64,000 nt of DNA from Syntrophomonas sp. (GTDB lineage Bacteria > Bacillota > Syntrophomonadia > Syntrophomonadales > Syntrophomonadaceae), in NCBI GenBank assembly GCA_016841425.1, contig JAENZE010000005.1, forward strand, positions 124,001 to 188,000, read 5' to 3'. Position 1 is the first letter of the stretch; each line of letters opens with the position of its first letter. Position numbers and translations under genes: made by a program. This document shows, piece by piece, positions 17,359-26,978 of the stretch. The notes beneath the pieces were generated by a model. That model ran no database searches and was not told the DNA's origin. It worked only from the letters and a program-made list of their open reading frames with translations.

Positions 17359-18369
17359 GTGAATCTAAAGAATAGCAAGATCCTGGTAACCGGAGCTGAT
17401 GGTTTCCTGGGCTCACATTTAGCCGAAGCACTGGTTAAATCGGGCTATAATGTACGGGCCTTCGTTTTTTATAATTCCTTTAATTCCTGGGGCTGGCTGG
17501 ACCATTCACCCCAGGAAGTATTGAATCGCCTGGAGGTATTTGCCGGGGATATTCGCGATCCTTATGGAGTAAATACAGCCATGCAGGATTGTGGTGCGGT
17601 TATCCACCTGGCAGCTTTGATAGGCATCCCCTATTCCTACCATTCTCCCGAAACTTATGTGGATACTAATATCAAGGGAACATTGAATATACTGCAAGCA
17701 GCTAGAAATCTGGAAGTGCAAAAAGTAGTTCACACCTCCAGCAGTGAAGTATACGGTACAGCCCAATATGTACCTATGGATGAAGACCATCCGCTGCAGG
17801 GACAGTCACCTTATTCGGCTACCAAGATAGCTGCAGATCAATTAGCTCTATCTTTTTATAGATCATTTGATATACCGCTGAGTATTGTTCGCCCCTTCAA
17901 CACCTATGGCCCCCGGCAGTCAGCCCGGGCAGTCATCCCTACCATAATCACGCAGATTGCCAGCGGGCAGCGCCAGATTAAACTGGGATCTGTTCACCCT
18001 ACCAGGGATTTCAACTATATTGCCGATACGGTACGAGGATTTATCGCTGCAGCAGAATCAGATGCCTCAGTAGGAGCAGTGATCAATATTGGCAGCAGCT
18101 ATGAAATATCTATAGGTAAGCTGGTCGAAGTTATAGCAGAACTAATGCAGGTAGAAGTTGAAATTGAGAGCGATCACCAACGACTGCGGCCAGATAAGAG
18201 CGAAGTAGAGCGTTTATGGGCAGATAACAGGAGGGCTCAAGAATTGATGGGCTGGGTTCCTGAATTTGCAGGTCTGGATGGACTGCAGCGAGGTCTGAAA
18301 GAGACTATACAGTGGTTCTGTAATCCTGAGAATTTAAGTAAATATCGGAGTGGTATATATAACTTATGA
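17359..18369 (+). CDS. legB: NAD-dependent sugar 4,6-dehydratase, LegB type
   Basis: A 336-residue short-chain dehydrogenase/epimerase-fold enzyme. KILVTGADGFLGSHLAEAL at the N-terminus is the NAD-binding loop; the catalytic triad appears as SSSEVYG near residue 131 and YSATK near residue 155; RPFNTYGPRQS near residue 182 and RDFNYIADT near residue 215 are family motifs. In the legionaminic acid pathway LegB makes the 4-keto-6-deoxy intermediate from a GDP-activated N-acetylglucosamine. The next genes are the LegC, LegI and LegG types in order, which supports that assignment over a generic epimerase. GTG start after AGGAGG; it overlaps legC by four bases. Confidence 0.88.
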   Translation: MNLKNSKILVTGADGFLGSHLAEALVKSGYNVRAFVFYNSFNSWGWLDHSPQEVLNRLEVFAGDIRDPYGVNTAMQDCGAVIHLAALIGIPYSYHSPETYVDTNIKGTLNILQAARNLEVQKVVHTSSSEVYGTAQYVPMDEDHPLQGQSPYSATKIAADQLALSFYRSFDIPLSIVRPFNTYGPRQSARAVIPTIITQIASGQRQIKLGSVHPTRDFNYIADTVRGFIAAAESDASVGAVINIGSSYEISIGKLVEVIAELMQVEVEIESDHQRLRPDKSEVERLWADNRRAQELMGWVPEFAGLDGLQRGLKETIQWFCNPENLSKYRSGIYNL

Positions 18370-19532
18370 ATAATGGATTTAACTCATCGGCTATTATTGA
18401 AACCCTGCAAAATGTTCTGAGCAACAACCGGGATTTTATTGCTCTGCATGAACCCTGTTTTAAGGGAAATGAATGGAATTATGTTAAAGAATGCCTGGAC
18501 AGCGGCTGGGTGTCCTCCAGCGGGCAGTATGTAGATCGTCTGGAAAAACATCTGGGAGAATTTACCGGAGCTTCCTACGCCCTGGCAGTTGTAAATGGCA
18601 CTGCCGCCCTGCATATATGTCTGCAAATTGCCGGAGTATCTGCAGGTGACGAAGTCTTAATTCCTGCCCTCACTTTTGTTGCTACAGCTAATGCAGTCAG
18701 CTATTGTGGGGCCATTCCCCATTTTATCGATAGTGAAGAGAAAACCCTCGGGGTGGACCCTGATAAACTGGATCGATATCTTAATGAAATAGCTGAAGTG
18801 AAATCTGGAGTTTGTATAAACAAAATGACTGGCCGGCCAATAAAAGCACTGGTGCCTATACACACTTTTGGACATCCGGCAGATATGGAACCCCTAACAG
18901 AGTTATCAAAGAGGTATCGGCTGGAACTCATCGAAGATGCCGCAGAGTCTTTAGGTTCTTATTACAAAGAACAGCATACCGGCAATATAGGCAAAGCAGC
19001 AATTTTAAGTTTTAATGGCAATAAGATCATTACTACGGGCGGCGGCGGAGCAATATTGACTAATGATAAATCAACATTTGTTTTAGCCAGACATCTGGCT
19101 GCTCAAGCAAAACTACCACATATATGGTCATTCCATCATGATATGGTGGCTTACAACTACCGCATGCCAAATATCAATGCTGCCCTGGGATGTGCGCAGA
19201 TAGAGCAATTACCTGGTTTTATTAAAAAGAAAAGAGCCCTGGCCTTGCGATATCAGGAAGCGTTTGCTCGAATTAAGGGAGTCAAAATATTCCAAGAGGC
19301 AGATTTCGCTCGCAGTAATTACTGGCTCAATGTTCTTTTACTGGATGAAAAACATACCGACCAACGAGATAGCCTGCTGGACTTAAGTAATAAGCAAGGA
19401 ATTATGACCCGGCCAGCCTGGACCTTGATGCACAAATTACCTATGTATCAAAGCTGTCCCCACATGGATTTGAATCAGGCCGAAAGCCTGGAACGTCGGA
19501 TCATTAATCTGCCCAGCAGCGTATTTCTTTAA
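18366..19532 (+). CDS. legC: PLP-dependent aminotransferase, LegC type
   Basis: 388-residue DegT/DnrJ/EryC1-fold aminotransferase. Typical parts are FIALHEPCFKGNEW at the N-terminus, SGWVSSSGQYVDRLE near residue 48, PIHTFGHPADMEPL near residue 163, EDAAESLGSYY near residue 188, and the active-site region SFNGNKIITTGGGGAIL near residue 215, whose Lys binds PLP. LegC transaminates the C-4 keto sugar made by LegB. The start overlaps the legB stop (ATGA). Confidence 0.88.
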   Translation: MNNGFNSSAIIETLQNVLSNNRDFIALHEPCFKGNEWNYVKECLDSGWVSSSGQYVDRLEKHLGEFTGASYALAVVNGTAALHICLQIAGVSAGDEVLIPALTFVATANAVSYCGAIPHFIDSEEKTLGVDPDKLDRYLNEIAEVKSGVCINKMTGRPIKALVPIHTFGHPADMEPLTELSKRYRLELIEDAAESLGSYYKEQHTGNIGKAAILSFNGNKIITTGGGGAILTNDKSTFVLARHLAAQAKLPHIWSFHHDMVAYNYRMPNINAALGCAQIEQLPGFIKKKRALALRYQEAFARIKGVKIFQEADFARSNYWLNVLLLDEKHTDQRDSLLDLSNKQGIMTRPAWTLMHKLPMYQSCPHMDLNQAESLERRIINLPSSVFL

Positions 19533-19660
19533 ACATGATATCTTTTCCTTATTGGTTGACATTGCATATGCCAATTGTCTTGAAATGCCATATGGATATC
19601 TTGATTGAAAAACTCTAACACAAATATCGCCCTTGACAGATCAAAAAATCAGGAGGCTTT

Positions 19661-20707
19661 ATGTACGAAATCATAATAGAAGATCGTAAAATAGGAAACA
19701 ATCATCCCTGCTTCATAATTGCAGAAGCTGGTGTTAACCATAATGGCAGCTTGGAACTGGCTTTGCGCCTGGTGGATGCTGCTGTGGCTGCCGGGGCTGA
19801 TGGAGTTAAGTTCCAGCTATATCGATCAGAAGAGCAGGTATCTCATAGTGCACATACTGCTTCTTACCAGTATAGACAAACCCAAACCAGCAGTATGCTG
19901 CAAATGAGTAAAGACTACGACCTCCCCTGGGAAGCTCACCGTATAATCGCAGAGTATTGCCGTAACTTGGGAATTGCCTATATTGCTTCCTGTTTCGATT
20001 CGCTGGCAGTCCAATTGGTATTAGATTTAAAAGGCAGCTGTATTAAGGTTGGGTCCGGGGAAATCACTAACTATCCTTTATTAAAGTGTATAGCGGACAG
20101 TGGCCTGCCAGTGCTATTGAGCACTGGCATGAGTACCCTGCAGGATGTGGCCGGAGCTGTAGAACATATCCGACAGTACGGCGACAATAAGATTGTTTTA
20201 TTCCAATGTGTTTCCAGTTACCCGGCAGAGCCATCTTCGATCAATCTGAGGGCTATGTCTTCTATGGCTTCCGCCCTGGGAACCTTGGCTGCCTTCAGTG
20301 ATCATACCGAAGGCAATATCGTAGGAGTGGCCGCTGCTGCCCTGGGCGCATGCATGATCGAAAAACATTTTACCCTGGATAAAAACTTGCCCGGACCTGA
20401 TCATGCTATGTCGCTATGTCCAGTGGAGTTAAAACACTTTGTGGATGCCATCCGTATTGCTGAGTCTGCACTGGGCGATGGCATCAAGCGTCCGCATCCC
20501 ACTGAAATCCCTATCCGAACAACCGCCCGCCGGAGCCTGGTATCAGCCCGTCCAATAGCTGCCGGGGAAATCCTGGATCATACCAATGTTACTCTCAAGC
20601 GTCCTGCCACCGGTATTGATCCCCGTTTATGGGATGCAATAAAGGGCAGAACTGCAAAACAGGACATTGCACAGGACATACCAATAACATGGGAGATGCT
20701 TTTATGA
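19661..20707 (+). CDS. legI: Nonulosonic acid (legionaminate/N-acetylneuraminate-type) synthase
   Basis: NeuB-family enzyme (348 residues) that condenses phosphoenolpyruvate with a six-carbon sugar to form a nine-carbon nonulosonic acid. Motifs: IIAEAGVNHNGSLELA at the N-terminus, GADGVKFQLYR near residue 45, KVGSGEITNYPLL near residue 128, SDHTEGNIVGVAA near residue 212, EKHFTLDK near residue 234, and a C-terminal SAF/antifreeze-like domain (ARRSLVSARPIAAGEIL near residue 288). Ribosome-binding site CAGGAGG. The neighbours make a legionaminate synthase (LegI) more likely than a sialate synthase, but substrate cannot be read from the sequence. Confidence 0.87.
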   Translation: MYEIIIEDRKIGNNHPCFIIAEAGVNHNGSLELALRLVDAAVAAGADGVKFQLYRSEEQVSHSAHTASYQYRQTQTSSMLQMSKDYDLPWEAHRIIAEYCRNLGIAYIASCFDSLAVQLVLDLKGSCIKVGSGEITNYPLLKCIADSGLPVLLSTGMSTLQDVAGAVEHIRQYGDNKIVLFQCVSSYPAEPSSINLRAMSSMASALGTLAAFSDHTEGNIVGVAAAALGACMIEKHFTLDKNLPGPDHAMSLCPVELKHFVDAIRIAESALGDGIKRPHPTEIPIRTTARRSLVSARPIAAGEILDHTNVTLKRPATGIDPRLWDAIKGRTAKQDIAQDIPITWEMLL

Positions 20708-21861
20708 CACATATATTATACATCAGCGGCTCCAGGGCAGATTATGGACCGGTGCGAAGAACACTGCAGATGATTCAAGCTGAGCCAGGCCTTGAGGTGA
20801 GTATCCTGGTGACTGGAATGCACCTGGACCCGGCTCATGGTGAAACCTGGCAGGAAATCGATCAAGATGGTTTTACTATAGCAGCTTTTGTACATGGACA
20901 CCTGCGCGGTGACTCACTTACTGCCATGGCAGGTTCCATAGGCCTTTATCTATACAGCATGAGCCAGGTAATATCTGCCTCGAAGCCAGATATAGTAATA
21001 GTTCTGGGAGATAGGGGTGAAATGCTGGCTGGTGCTATGGCGGCAGCCTTTCAAAATATAGTAGTAGTTCACCTATGCGGGGGCAGCTTATCCGGCTCAA
21101 TTGATGATTCCATCAGGCATGCCATTACGAAATTTGCTCATTATCACCTGCCGGCTACTAAAGAACACGCTCAAAGGATCATACAGATGGGCGAACATCC
21201 TTCAACTGTAAAAGTAGTCGGTTTGCCTGGAAGTAATATCCAGGCCGATGCTGTTTATAGCCGGGAACGTATCTGTGAACAATTGGGACTGCCTGAGGAT
21301 ATCCCATATCTGCTGGTAAATCAACACGCGGTAAGCCACTCACAGAGCAAGGCCCGGGAGCATATTATCGAAACTCTTGAGGCTGTTTCTTCTCTATCGT
21401 ACCCCACTCTGCTGGCTAACCCTAATAACGATTCTGGCTCCCAGACCATATTATCTGTAATGCAAGAATACGCCCAACGTTTACCTAATGTTCATATTCT
21501 CCCTCCGGTGTGCAGCCGGGAGCTATATGCCAGTATTATGGCTGGAGCTGGAGCTATGATCGGAAACTCCAGTTCGGGTATAGCTGAAGCTATGAGTGTA
21601 GGCCTGCCCGTAATAAATGTAGGTGATCGCCAGCAGGGCAGAGAGCATTTGTCTTGCCTGCTAAATGTAGATTATAACCGGGAGCAAATTAGTAAAGCCA
21701 TACATACTGCACTTAACGATGCTGACTATCGACAGCGCTTGAGTGAATTCACAAGTCCTCTTGCCCGGCCTGATACGGAAAATATGATTGTGGATTTTCT
21801 TCACCAGATAGATTTAAGTGCGGCTTCCAAGCCCAAACAATTTGTGGATAGCAGGAATTGA
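20704..21861 (+). CDS. legG: UDP-GlcNAc-type 2-epimerase (hydrolysing), NeuC/LegG
   Basis: 385 residues, GT-B fold hydrolysing 2-epimerase. ILYISGSRADYGPVRRTL at the N-terminus, VLGDRGEMLAGAMAA near residue 99, HLCGGSLSGSIDDSIRHAI near residue 124 and IGNSSSGIAEAMSVGLPV near residue 285 are NeuC/LegG signatures. It releases the nucleotide and inverts C-2 to give the substrate of the NeuB-type synthase. ATG 20704 overlaps the previous stop (ATGA), so the longer open frame from 20629 is rejected. The last codons run into a palindromic repeat just downstream. Confidence 0.88.
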   Translation: MTHILYISGSRADYGPVRRTLQMIQAEPGLEVSILVTGMHLDPAHGETWQEIDQDGFTIAAFVHGHLRGDSLTAMAGSIGLYLYSMSQVISASKPDIVIVLGDRGEMLAGAMAAAFQNIVVVHLCGGSLSGSIDDSIRHAITKFAHYHLPATKEHAQRIIQMGEHPSTVKVVGLPGSNIQADAVYSRERICEQLGLPEDIPYLLVNQHAVSHSQSKAREHIIETLEAVSSLSYPTLLANPNNDSGSQTILSVMQEYAQRLPNVHILPPVCSRELYASIMAGAGAMIGNSSSGIAEAMSVGLPVINVGDRQQGREHLSCLLNVDYNREQISKAIHTALNDADYRQRLSEFTSPLARPDTENMIVDFLHQIDLSAASKPKQFVDSRN

Positions 21862-21867
21862 CTCTGG

Positions 21868-21938
21868 GGTGGACAGGGGGACGGTTCTCTTGTCCACCAA
21901 CTCGGTCGTTAGAACTTGAGGGCAAATGAACCGTCCCA
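21868..21938. repeat. GGGGACGG-core palindrome with decayed inverted partner
   Basis: GGTGGACA and TGTCCACC (21868-21898) enclose the core GGGGGACGGTTCTCT. At 21929-21938 GAACCGTCCC is a shortened inverted partner. It lies between legG and the GNAT gene and belongs to the same family as the site at 11847-11923. Confidence 0.85.
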
Positions 21939-21970
21939 ATATCCAGCTTAAGAAAGGAGTAGCCCCGTTT

Positions 21971-22516
21971 ATGTATATATGTGGAAAACTGGTTACCCTA
22001 AGAGCTATTGAACGAGAAGACCTGTCTCTGCTGCAGCTCTGGAGCAACGCTCCAGAAATCGCCTATATGCTGGGGGGATGGCACTTTCCCAGCTCTGCCT
22101 TGATGATGGAAAAATGGTTGACTGATCTGCAAGCAGATCCCTTGAACCAGCGTTATGCAATTGAGACTAAACTGCAGAAAAGATTGATAGGTACTGCCAA
22201 CCTGGTAAATATTAACTGGAAAGACCGCAATGCTTGTACCGGAGTTATGTTAGGTCCAGGAGAAATAAAAAAACAGGGTTATGGTACAGATACAGTAATA
22301 GCTCTAATGCGGTATGCTTTTGAAGAACTGGCTTTCGAACGCCTGGATACCACCATAATAGAATATAATCAACCTTCATACCGCATGTATACCAGCAGCT
22401 GCGGCTGGAAAGAAGAAGGCCGCAAGAAAAATTATTATTGGCGAAAAAACCGCTTCTGGGATCAGATTATCATTGGTATCAATCGGGATGATTATTTCAC
22501 ATTTATGGAGAAATAA
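21971..22516 (+). CDS. GNAT acetyltransferase (RimJ/RimL type), probable nonulosonate precursor acetylase
   Basis: 181 residues from ATG 21971 (AAAGGAG 11 bases upstream); the frame is open to 21926, but that stretch lies in a palindromic repeat. LVTLRAIEREDLSLLQLWS at the N-terminus and GYGTDTVIALMRYAFEELA near residue 105 are the usual GNAT features, with the acetyl-CoA loop just before the second. In legionaminic acid clusters an N-acetyltransferase (LegH) acts on the 4-amino group between LegC and LegG; this is the only candidate here, so that role is inferred. LegH enzymes are often left-handed beta-helix proteins, so the fold differs. Confidence 0.75.
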   Translation: MYICGKLVTLRAIEREDLSLLQLWSNAPEIAYMLGGWHFPSSALMMEKWLTDLQADPLNQRYAIETKLQKRLIGTANLVNINWKDRNACTGVMLGPGEIKKQGYGTDTVIALMRYAFEELAFERLDTTIIEYNQPSYRMYTSSCGWKEEGRKKNYYWRKNRFWDQIIIGINRDDYFTFMEK

Positions 22517-22606
22517 GTTACCCGGTGTCCCTGTTTCCCTATCCCTAATAAATCACAGTATGAGAAAACAAGATCATTCGCTCGTTTTCCTCCAAGGGGG
22601 CTCTCT

Positions 22607-23686
22607 ATGTCAGCTTATATTATCGGCGGAGAATTCGGCATATCAGATGATGTCTTTCTGCAGGCCAAAACAGATAACAGCCATATACACTATGCGAAAA
22701 AGCATCATATTTATGTGGATACAGGAAGGTCTGCACTCCTTCTGGCTCTGACCGGTATTATCCAGCAGGACGGAAAGAAGGAAGCATGGCTGCCCTATTA
22801 CTGCTGTTCTTCTATAATCACTCCATTCAAACAGCTGGGTTTTAAAATCAATTATTATTCCATGGGGGATGATCTGCAAAATCCCCAACTGCTCCCAGAT
22901 CGTCTGGATGGGGAGGTATTCCTATTTATAAATTACTTCGGCAAAGAAAATTACGGAATTACAAGCTGGCTGGATAAGCTCTCCCATGATGGTCCAGGGT
23001 TCATTATAGAAGACAATGTGCAATCTTTATTAAGTACCCATTTAGGCAGATATGGCGACTTTATTATAAACAGCTACAGAAAATTCCTGCCCCAGCCGGA
23101 TGGCGCTGTACTCGCCTGCGATATCCCCATAGCATACAGCCTCCAGCCAGCTGACGAAGCCTTCATATCAAAAAAATTGATCGCCAAGATCATCCGGGAA
23201 AATCATGGGGATTCCAATTATTTTTTAACCCTGTTGGCTGAAACAGAAAACCGGCTCGATAATTATATCAGGCCTCGCTCCATGTCTTATCTTTCCAGAT
23301 ATATCTTGGACCGGACTGATCTTAAGGAGATAGCAGAAACCCGGCGTTCAAACTGGTTTTATTTATCTGAGCAGTTAAAATCCATGCAGCTGACCAATGA
23401 GGAAGTCTTTCCATTATATGATTCACTGGCAGCAGAAGAAGTGCCCCTGGGATTTCCGGTTCGAGTCCAACCCCCGCATCGTAATAAGCTTAGCGATTAT
23501 CTCATGCAGCAGAATATATTCTGCCCGGTTCACTGGCCCCTTCCATCCCCAGCAAAAACAGGCTCCTATGAAAATGATATAAATCTGAGCAGCTCTATAC
23601 TGACCCTGCCTATCGATCAGAGACTCGTGCCGGATGCTCTATCCTATATGGCAGAACAAATCCTGCGCTTTTTTACTAAAATGTAA
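22607..23686 (+). CDS. DegT/DnrJ-type PLP-dependent transferase-like protein
   Basis: 359 residues, a divergent member of the DegT/DnrJ/EryC1 aminotransferase fold. GRSALLLALTGI near residue 45 is the cofactor-binding start of the fold, EDNVQSLLS near residue 136 carries the Asp for the pyridine nitrogen, and NSYRKFLPQPDGAVL near residue 155 carries the probable PLP Lys. The C-terminal part is shortened compared with LegC-type enzymes. Ribosome-binding site AAGGGGG. It is followed by a FemAB/BioF2-like gene; together they may add an amino or aminoacyl group to a sugar, but the substrate is unknown. Confidence 0.72.
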   Translation: MSAYIIGGEFGISDDVFLQAKTDNSHIHYAKKHHIYVDTGRSALLLALTGIIQQDGKKEAWLPYYCCSSIITPFKQLGFKINYYSMGDDLQNPQLLPDRLDGEVFLFINYFGKENYGITSWLDKLSHDGPGFIIEDNVQSLLSTHLGRYGDFIINSYRKFLPQPDGAVLACDIPIAYSLQPADEAFISKKLIAKIIRENHGDSNYFLTLLAETENRLDNYIRPRSMSYLSRYILDRTDLKEIAETRRSNWFYLSEQLKSMQLTNEEVFPLYDSLAAEEVPLGFPVRVQPPHRNKLSDYLMQQNIFCPVHWPLPSPAKTGSYENDINLSSSILTLPIDQRLVPDALSYMAEQILRFFTKM

Positions 23687-23781
23687 TATGCATGTGCTTA
23701 AATCTGCTAAAACCAGGCTGGAATCGCTGCCCGTGAGAAAAGCGGGTATCCTCACCCCTGCTGCAAGGAGGTATATATAAT

Positions 23782-24777
23782 ATGCTGCTCAAACTTGAGG
23801 AAGCAGTAAAGAAATTTGAACAAATCGATAACATTCTAACCGCTCCCAGCCTTCATCCACTTTATATAACAGCTGATGCTCACCGAAACCATAAGCTGTC
23901 TCCCCGGTTTTTTGTATTCGCAGATGGCGGCGAGATTTTCTATCACGGGTTTCACCTATCTCCGGTAGAGGGAAGTGATTTTTTTGATATCCAATCCCCT
24001 TATGGCTATGGGGGACCTGCAGCAACGAGTGATAAAGATGAATTTCTGCAACAAGCCTGGTCCGCCTACTCTTCCTGGAGTATGGAAAATAAGATACTGG
24101 CCGAATTTGTCCGTTTCCACCCGCTCCTGGAAAACTGGCGGTATTACCATGGAAATATTATCGATAACCGGCAAACGGTCTGGATAGATCTGAGACTTGA
24201 CCTGTCCTTATCCAACTACAGTACCCGGGCAAGAACAGCGATCCGCAAAGCCATAAAAAACAACCTCCGGATCGAATGGTGGGACAGTGCTTATTTTATT
24301 AAGGTATTTCCCGATTTGTATCAGAATCTGCTGTCAGAATTGAATGCAGATGATTTTTACTATCTGCCGGAAGAATATTTTCAAACCCTGTTAAACTGGG
24401 ATAAAATATATAATGCTGTTTGCATCTGCGAAAAAAAAATAGTAGCTGGAGCAGTTTTTTTTCATAATCATCATATCATGGAATACCATCTATCGGCTGC
24501 CAATGATCAGGGCAAAAAACTCAGCGCCACCAATCTGCTGCTGCATGAAGCCGTAAGGCTGGGTCAGAAACTGGGCTGCAGATTCCTGCATCTCGGCGGA
24601 GGCACCGATAATTCTCCCGATAACCCCCTGCTTTTCTTCAAATCCGGATTCTCCAAGCAAAGAGCATCATTTAAAATCGGTACCAGAATAAACTTTAAAG
24701 ATCAATATGAACAGATGAGAGAAGACCACCTGCGCAAACACCGTAAAATCCCCGATAAATTACTATTCTACAGGTAA
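23782..24777 (+). CDS. FemAB/BioF2-like acyltransferase (GNAT fold)
   Basis: 331 residues with two GNAT-like halves as in FemAB and BioF2-like proteins. SNYSTRARTAIRKAIKNN near residue 150, AGAVFFHNHHIMEYHLSA near residue 220 and SATNLLLHEAVRLGQKLG near residue 250 are the standard series, ending in LHLGGGTD and FFKSGFSKQ. FemAB-type enzymes transfer amino acids from aminoacyl-tRNA, while relatives acylate sugars. The start has AAGGAGGTATATATAAT before the ATG. It is the last gene of the plus-strand half of the glycan locus. Confidence 0.75.
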   Translation: MLLKLEEAVKKFEQIDNILTAPSLHPLYITADAHRNHKLSPRFFVFADGGEIFYHGFHLSPVEGSDFFDIQSPYGYGGPAATSDKDEFLQQAWSAYSSWSMENKILAEFVRFHPLLENWRYYHGNIIDNRQTVWIDLRLDLSLSNYSTRARTAIRKAIKNNLRIEWWDSAYFIKVFPDLYQNLLSELNADDFYYLPEEYFQTLLNWDKIYNAVCICEKKIVAGAVFFHNHHIMEYHLSAANDQGKKLSATNLLLHEAVRLGQKLGCRFLHLGGGTDNSPDNPLLFFKSGFSKQRASFKIGTRINFKDQYEQMREDHLRKHRKIPDKLLFYR

Positions 24778-24781
24778 CTAT

Positions 24782-24864
24782 ACCCAGGGACATTCTCCCA
24801 TACTCAGGGACATTGCCCGCCAGGGGTGTGTCCCTGTTCCTTAAGCGTGTGTCCCCGCGTCGTC
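24782..24864. repeat. AGGGACA-type palindromic repeat cluster
   Basis: CAGGGACATTC and CAGGGACATTG stand in tandem and are followed by GTGTGTCCCTG and GTGTGTCCCC in the opposite sense, giving AGGGACA pairing with TGTCCCT around GCCCGCCAGGGGTG. This is a second repeat type, related in style to the GGGGACG family but with a different core. It marks the end of the plus-strand glycan genes and the start of the minus-strand island. Confidence 0.7.
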
Positions 24865-25018
24865 CGGGAACAAGAATAAGCAGCCTTAAATAGCTTCTCC
24901 CTTGCTGCTGTCTGACCTTCCCTCTTATATTTAAATATGTCAATAATTCGCTTACCAGCATATGAGTTGGATAAATTTCTAAAATGAACTTAAATATGAA
25001 TAAAGATATTATTAATTT

Positions 25019-26977
25019 TTAATCAAAATAAAATGATTTAAAGTGATAGCCTTTTTCTTGAAATGCCCTTCTCAAACGTTTGCATTTATCCCATGATCTG
25101 TACCATGGGATTTCAGGAAGAAGTTTATCAATTTTTTCCCATGAATCATAATCTAATTTATGATAAATTAGAGAGTTATTTATGTTATCGAAAATAAATA
25201 ATGCGATCTCGGGACTAAATTTTCCTTTAGTCAAGCTTAGAATTGGAAATAAAAATAAAGATAACGATAATCTTTTATTGCTATCAAGTTGACTGATATC
25301 CATCTTAGAAAGCAATTTCTCCCATGAAGATTTTCCGTACTTCAAAATATCGTCTGAATATGGATTTAACGCTATAATCAAGTCACAAAAGGCATCAGGA
25401 TTATGGAGTTCAATAGAAAGTAACCATTCCATTGTAATATCAACATTATATGCTCCTATCCTTAACCATTTAGAATTTCGATTATAATAGCTATTACTAT
25501 TATTAAAATACCATGACAAAACGATAAGAATGGCCTTATTCCCAAAAGTCATGTAGATTTGTTTATATAATACTTCTTTTGTAGTATTAAGAATAATATT
25601 TATGATTTCTTTGGATAGTGAATCTTCTATATTTTGCCCATCAATACAACTTAAAATTTCTTTTTGAAAGTTACAATTTTCCTTCCAAATATCTTTGCAT
25701 ACTGCCAAACGATTATTAGCATTTACTAATACAGAACATGCTTTAATATCCATATCAGAATAATAAGGAAGCATGTCTGCGGATATTTTATTACATATAT
25801 TCTTTAATATAAATTCTCCTAACAAATTTATATCGTTTTCAATAAATAAAAATAATAATTTTTTTATTTCGCTGTTGCTATAGTTAAGGTATAAAATTCT
25901 TACATTTGTTAAGTAGCTATTAATCAAAGCTATAGAGATATTGATATCCATCTCAATAGTCGAAATATCTACAATATTTTGTATTGACTTTTTATATCTA
26001 AACCACTGTATATTGTCATTCTGAAGAACTCCTTTTACAACTTCGATTATAATTTTATCACTAATCTCCTTATCAAATGATTCTTTTATCAATTTAAATA
26101 GGCTAGAAACATTGGCATCCTGATCAAAGGTTCTAAAAGAAGTATATAAATCCGCAATTTTACCTAATAGATTTCTGTCGCAGGGAACAATACTTTTGAA
26201 TGTATCTACAAAATCATTAAATGATTTGTTAGATAATCCTATAGCTTCTAATGAGATAATATCTACCCATTCGGGGTATGCATAATTATCAAAAATATCA
26301 ACGATGGTTATGTCCGCTTTACTCCTAGCAATATTTCTCGATAAATTAACTGGGGTAATCTGTAGATCAAAAACTTTCTTTTCATACATTCTACTTGCAA
26401 GCGATCCAGTGCAAAAGGAGAAAGAATTATATAAATAGGGCAATTCATTTTGGAGAAATAATAAAGTTTCATTCAAAAATTCAACAGAACTTAACGCTGG
26501 AATGATAATTGGTTTATTATTTGATAATAATGACCATTCTAATAATTTTAATTTATCAATAGAAATATTGTTTAAGTTTATTTGGTTATTAGTATTATCA
26601 AATTGAATCGACATATTATATTTATTTATATCTAAGGCATTAATATCAGGCCTAGTAAATGATGACAATAAAGTGAAGAAATTTAAATCATCTAAATAAT
26701 AATTGTTAACTAACAATGTATGCGTCCAAACACACCCAGGACGCTTCATTTCTGAAGCATACCATGTTTTGGAGAACGCATACATTCTATCATTGGGTAA
26801 AGGATAACCTGTAATATATTCCTCAAAACCACTTACTAATCCAGGACCAGATAAATCACTAAGAATAGTCATAATCTTATGAGAATTTTCAGAAAGTGTA
26901 CATGAAGAGGCTAACAAATGATGCCCATTTGAATATCCATGTAAAGTTTGTTCAATTGTAAAACTATTTACTAACAC
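25019..26977 (-). CDS. GTPase-associated protein 1 (GAP1-N1 domain protein)
   Basis: 652 residues. The N-terminus (IEQTLHGYSNGHHLLASS, then LSDLSGP, YITGYPLPNDRMYAFSKTW and RPGCVWTHTLLV) carries the pattern I know as the GAP1-N1 domain of GTPase-associated conflict systems. The rest is a long, AT-biased, mostly helical region without recognised motifs, fitting the middle and C-terminal GAP1 regions that may hold the effector or a target-recognition part. GTG 26977 is preferred over GTG 26986 because AGGTGA is then well spaced and the upstream gene has just ended. It is the last gene of a five-gene operon with two P-loop GTPases directly upstream. Confidence 0.78.
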   Translation of the reverse strand: MLVNSFTIEQTLHGYSNGHHLLASSCTLSENSHKIMTILSDLSGPGLVSGFEEYITGYPLPNDRMYAFSKTWYASEMKRPGCVWTHTLLVNNYYLDDLNFFTLLSSFTRPDINALDINKYNMSIQFDNTNNQINLNNISIDKLKLLEWSLLSNNKPIIIPALSSVEFLNETLLFLQNELPYLYNSFSFCTGSLASRMYEKKVFDLQITPVNLSRNIARSKADITIVDIFDNYAYPEWVDIISLEAIGLSNKSFNDFVDTFKSIVPCDRNLLGKIADLYTSFRTFDQDANVSSLFKLIKESFDKEISDKIIIEVVKGVLQNDNIQWFRYKKSIQNIVDISTIEMDINISIALINSYLTNVRILYLNYSNSEIKKLLFLFIENDINLLGEFILKNICNKISADMLPYYSDMDIKACSVLVNANNRLAVCKDIWKENCNFQKEILSCIDGQNIEDSLSKEIINIILNTTKEVLYKQIYMTFGNKAILIVLSWYFNNSNSYYNRNSKWLRIGAYNVDITMEWLLSIELHNPDAFCDLIIALNPYSDDILKYGKSSWEKLLSKMDISQLDSNKRLSLSLFLFPILSLTKGKFSPEIALFIFDNINNSLIYHKLDYDSWEKIDKLLPEIPWYRSWDKCKRLRRAFQEKGYHFKSFYFD

Positions 26978-26978
26978 G

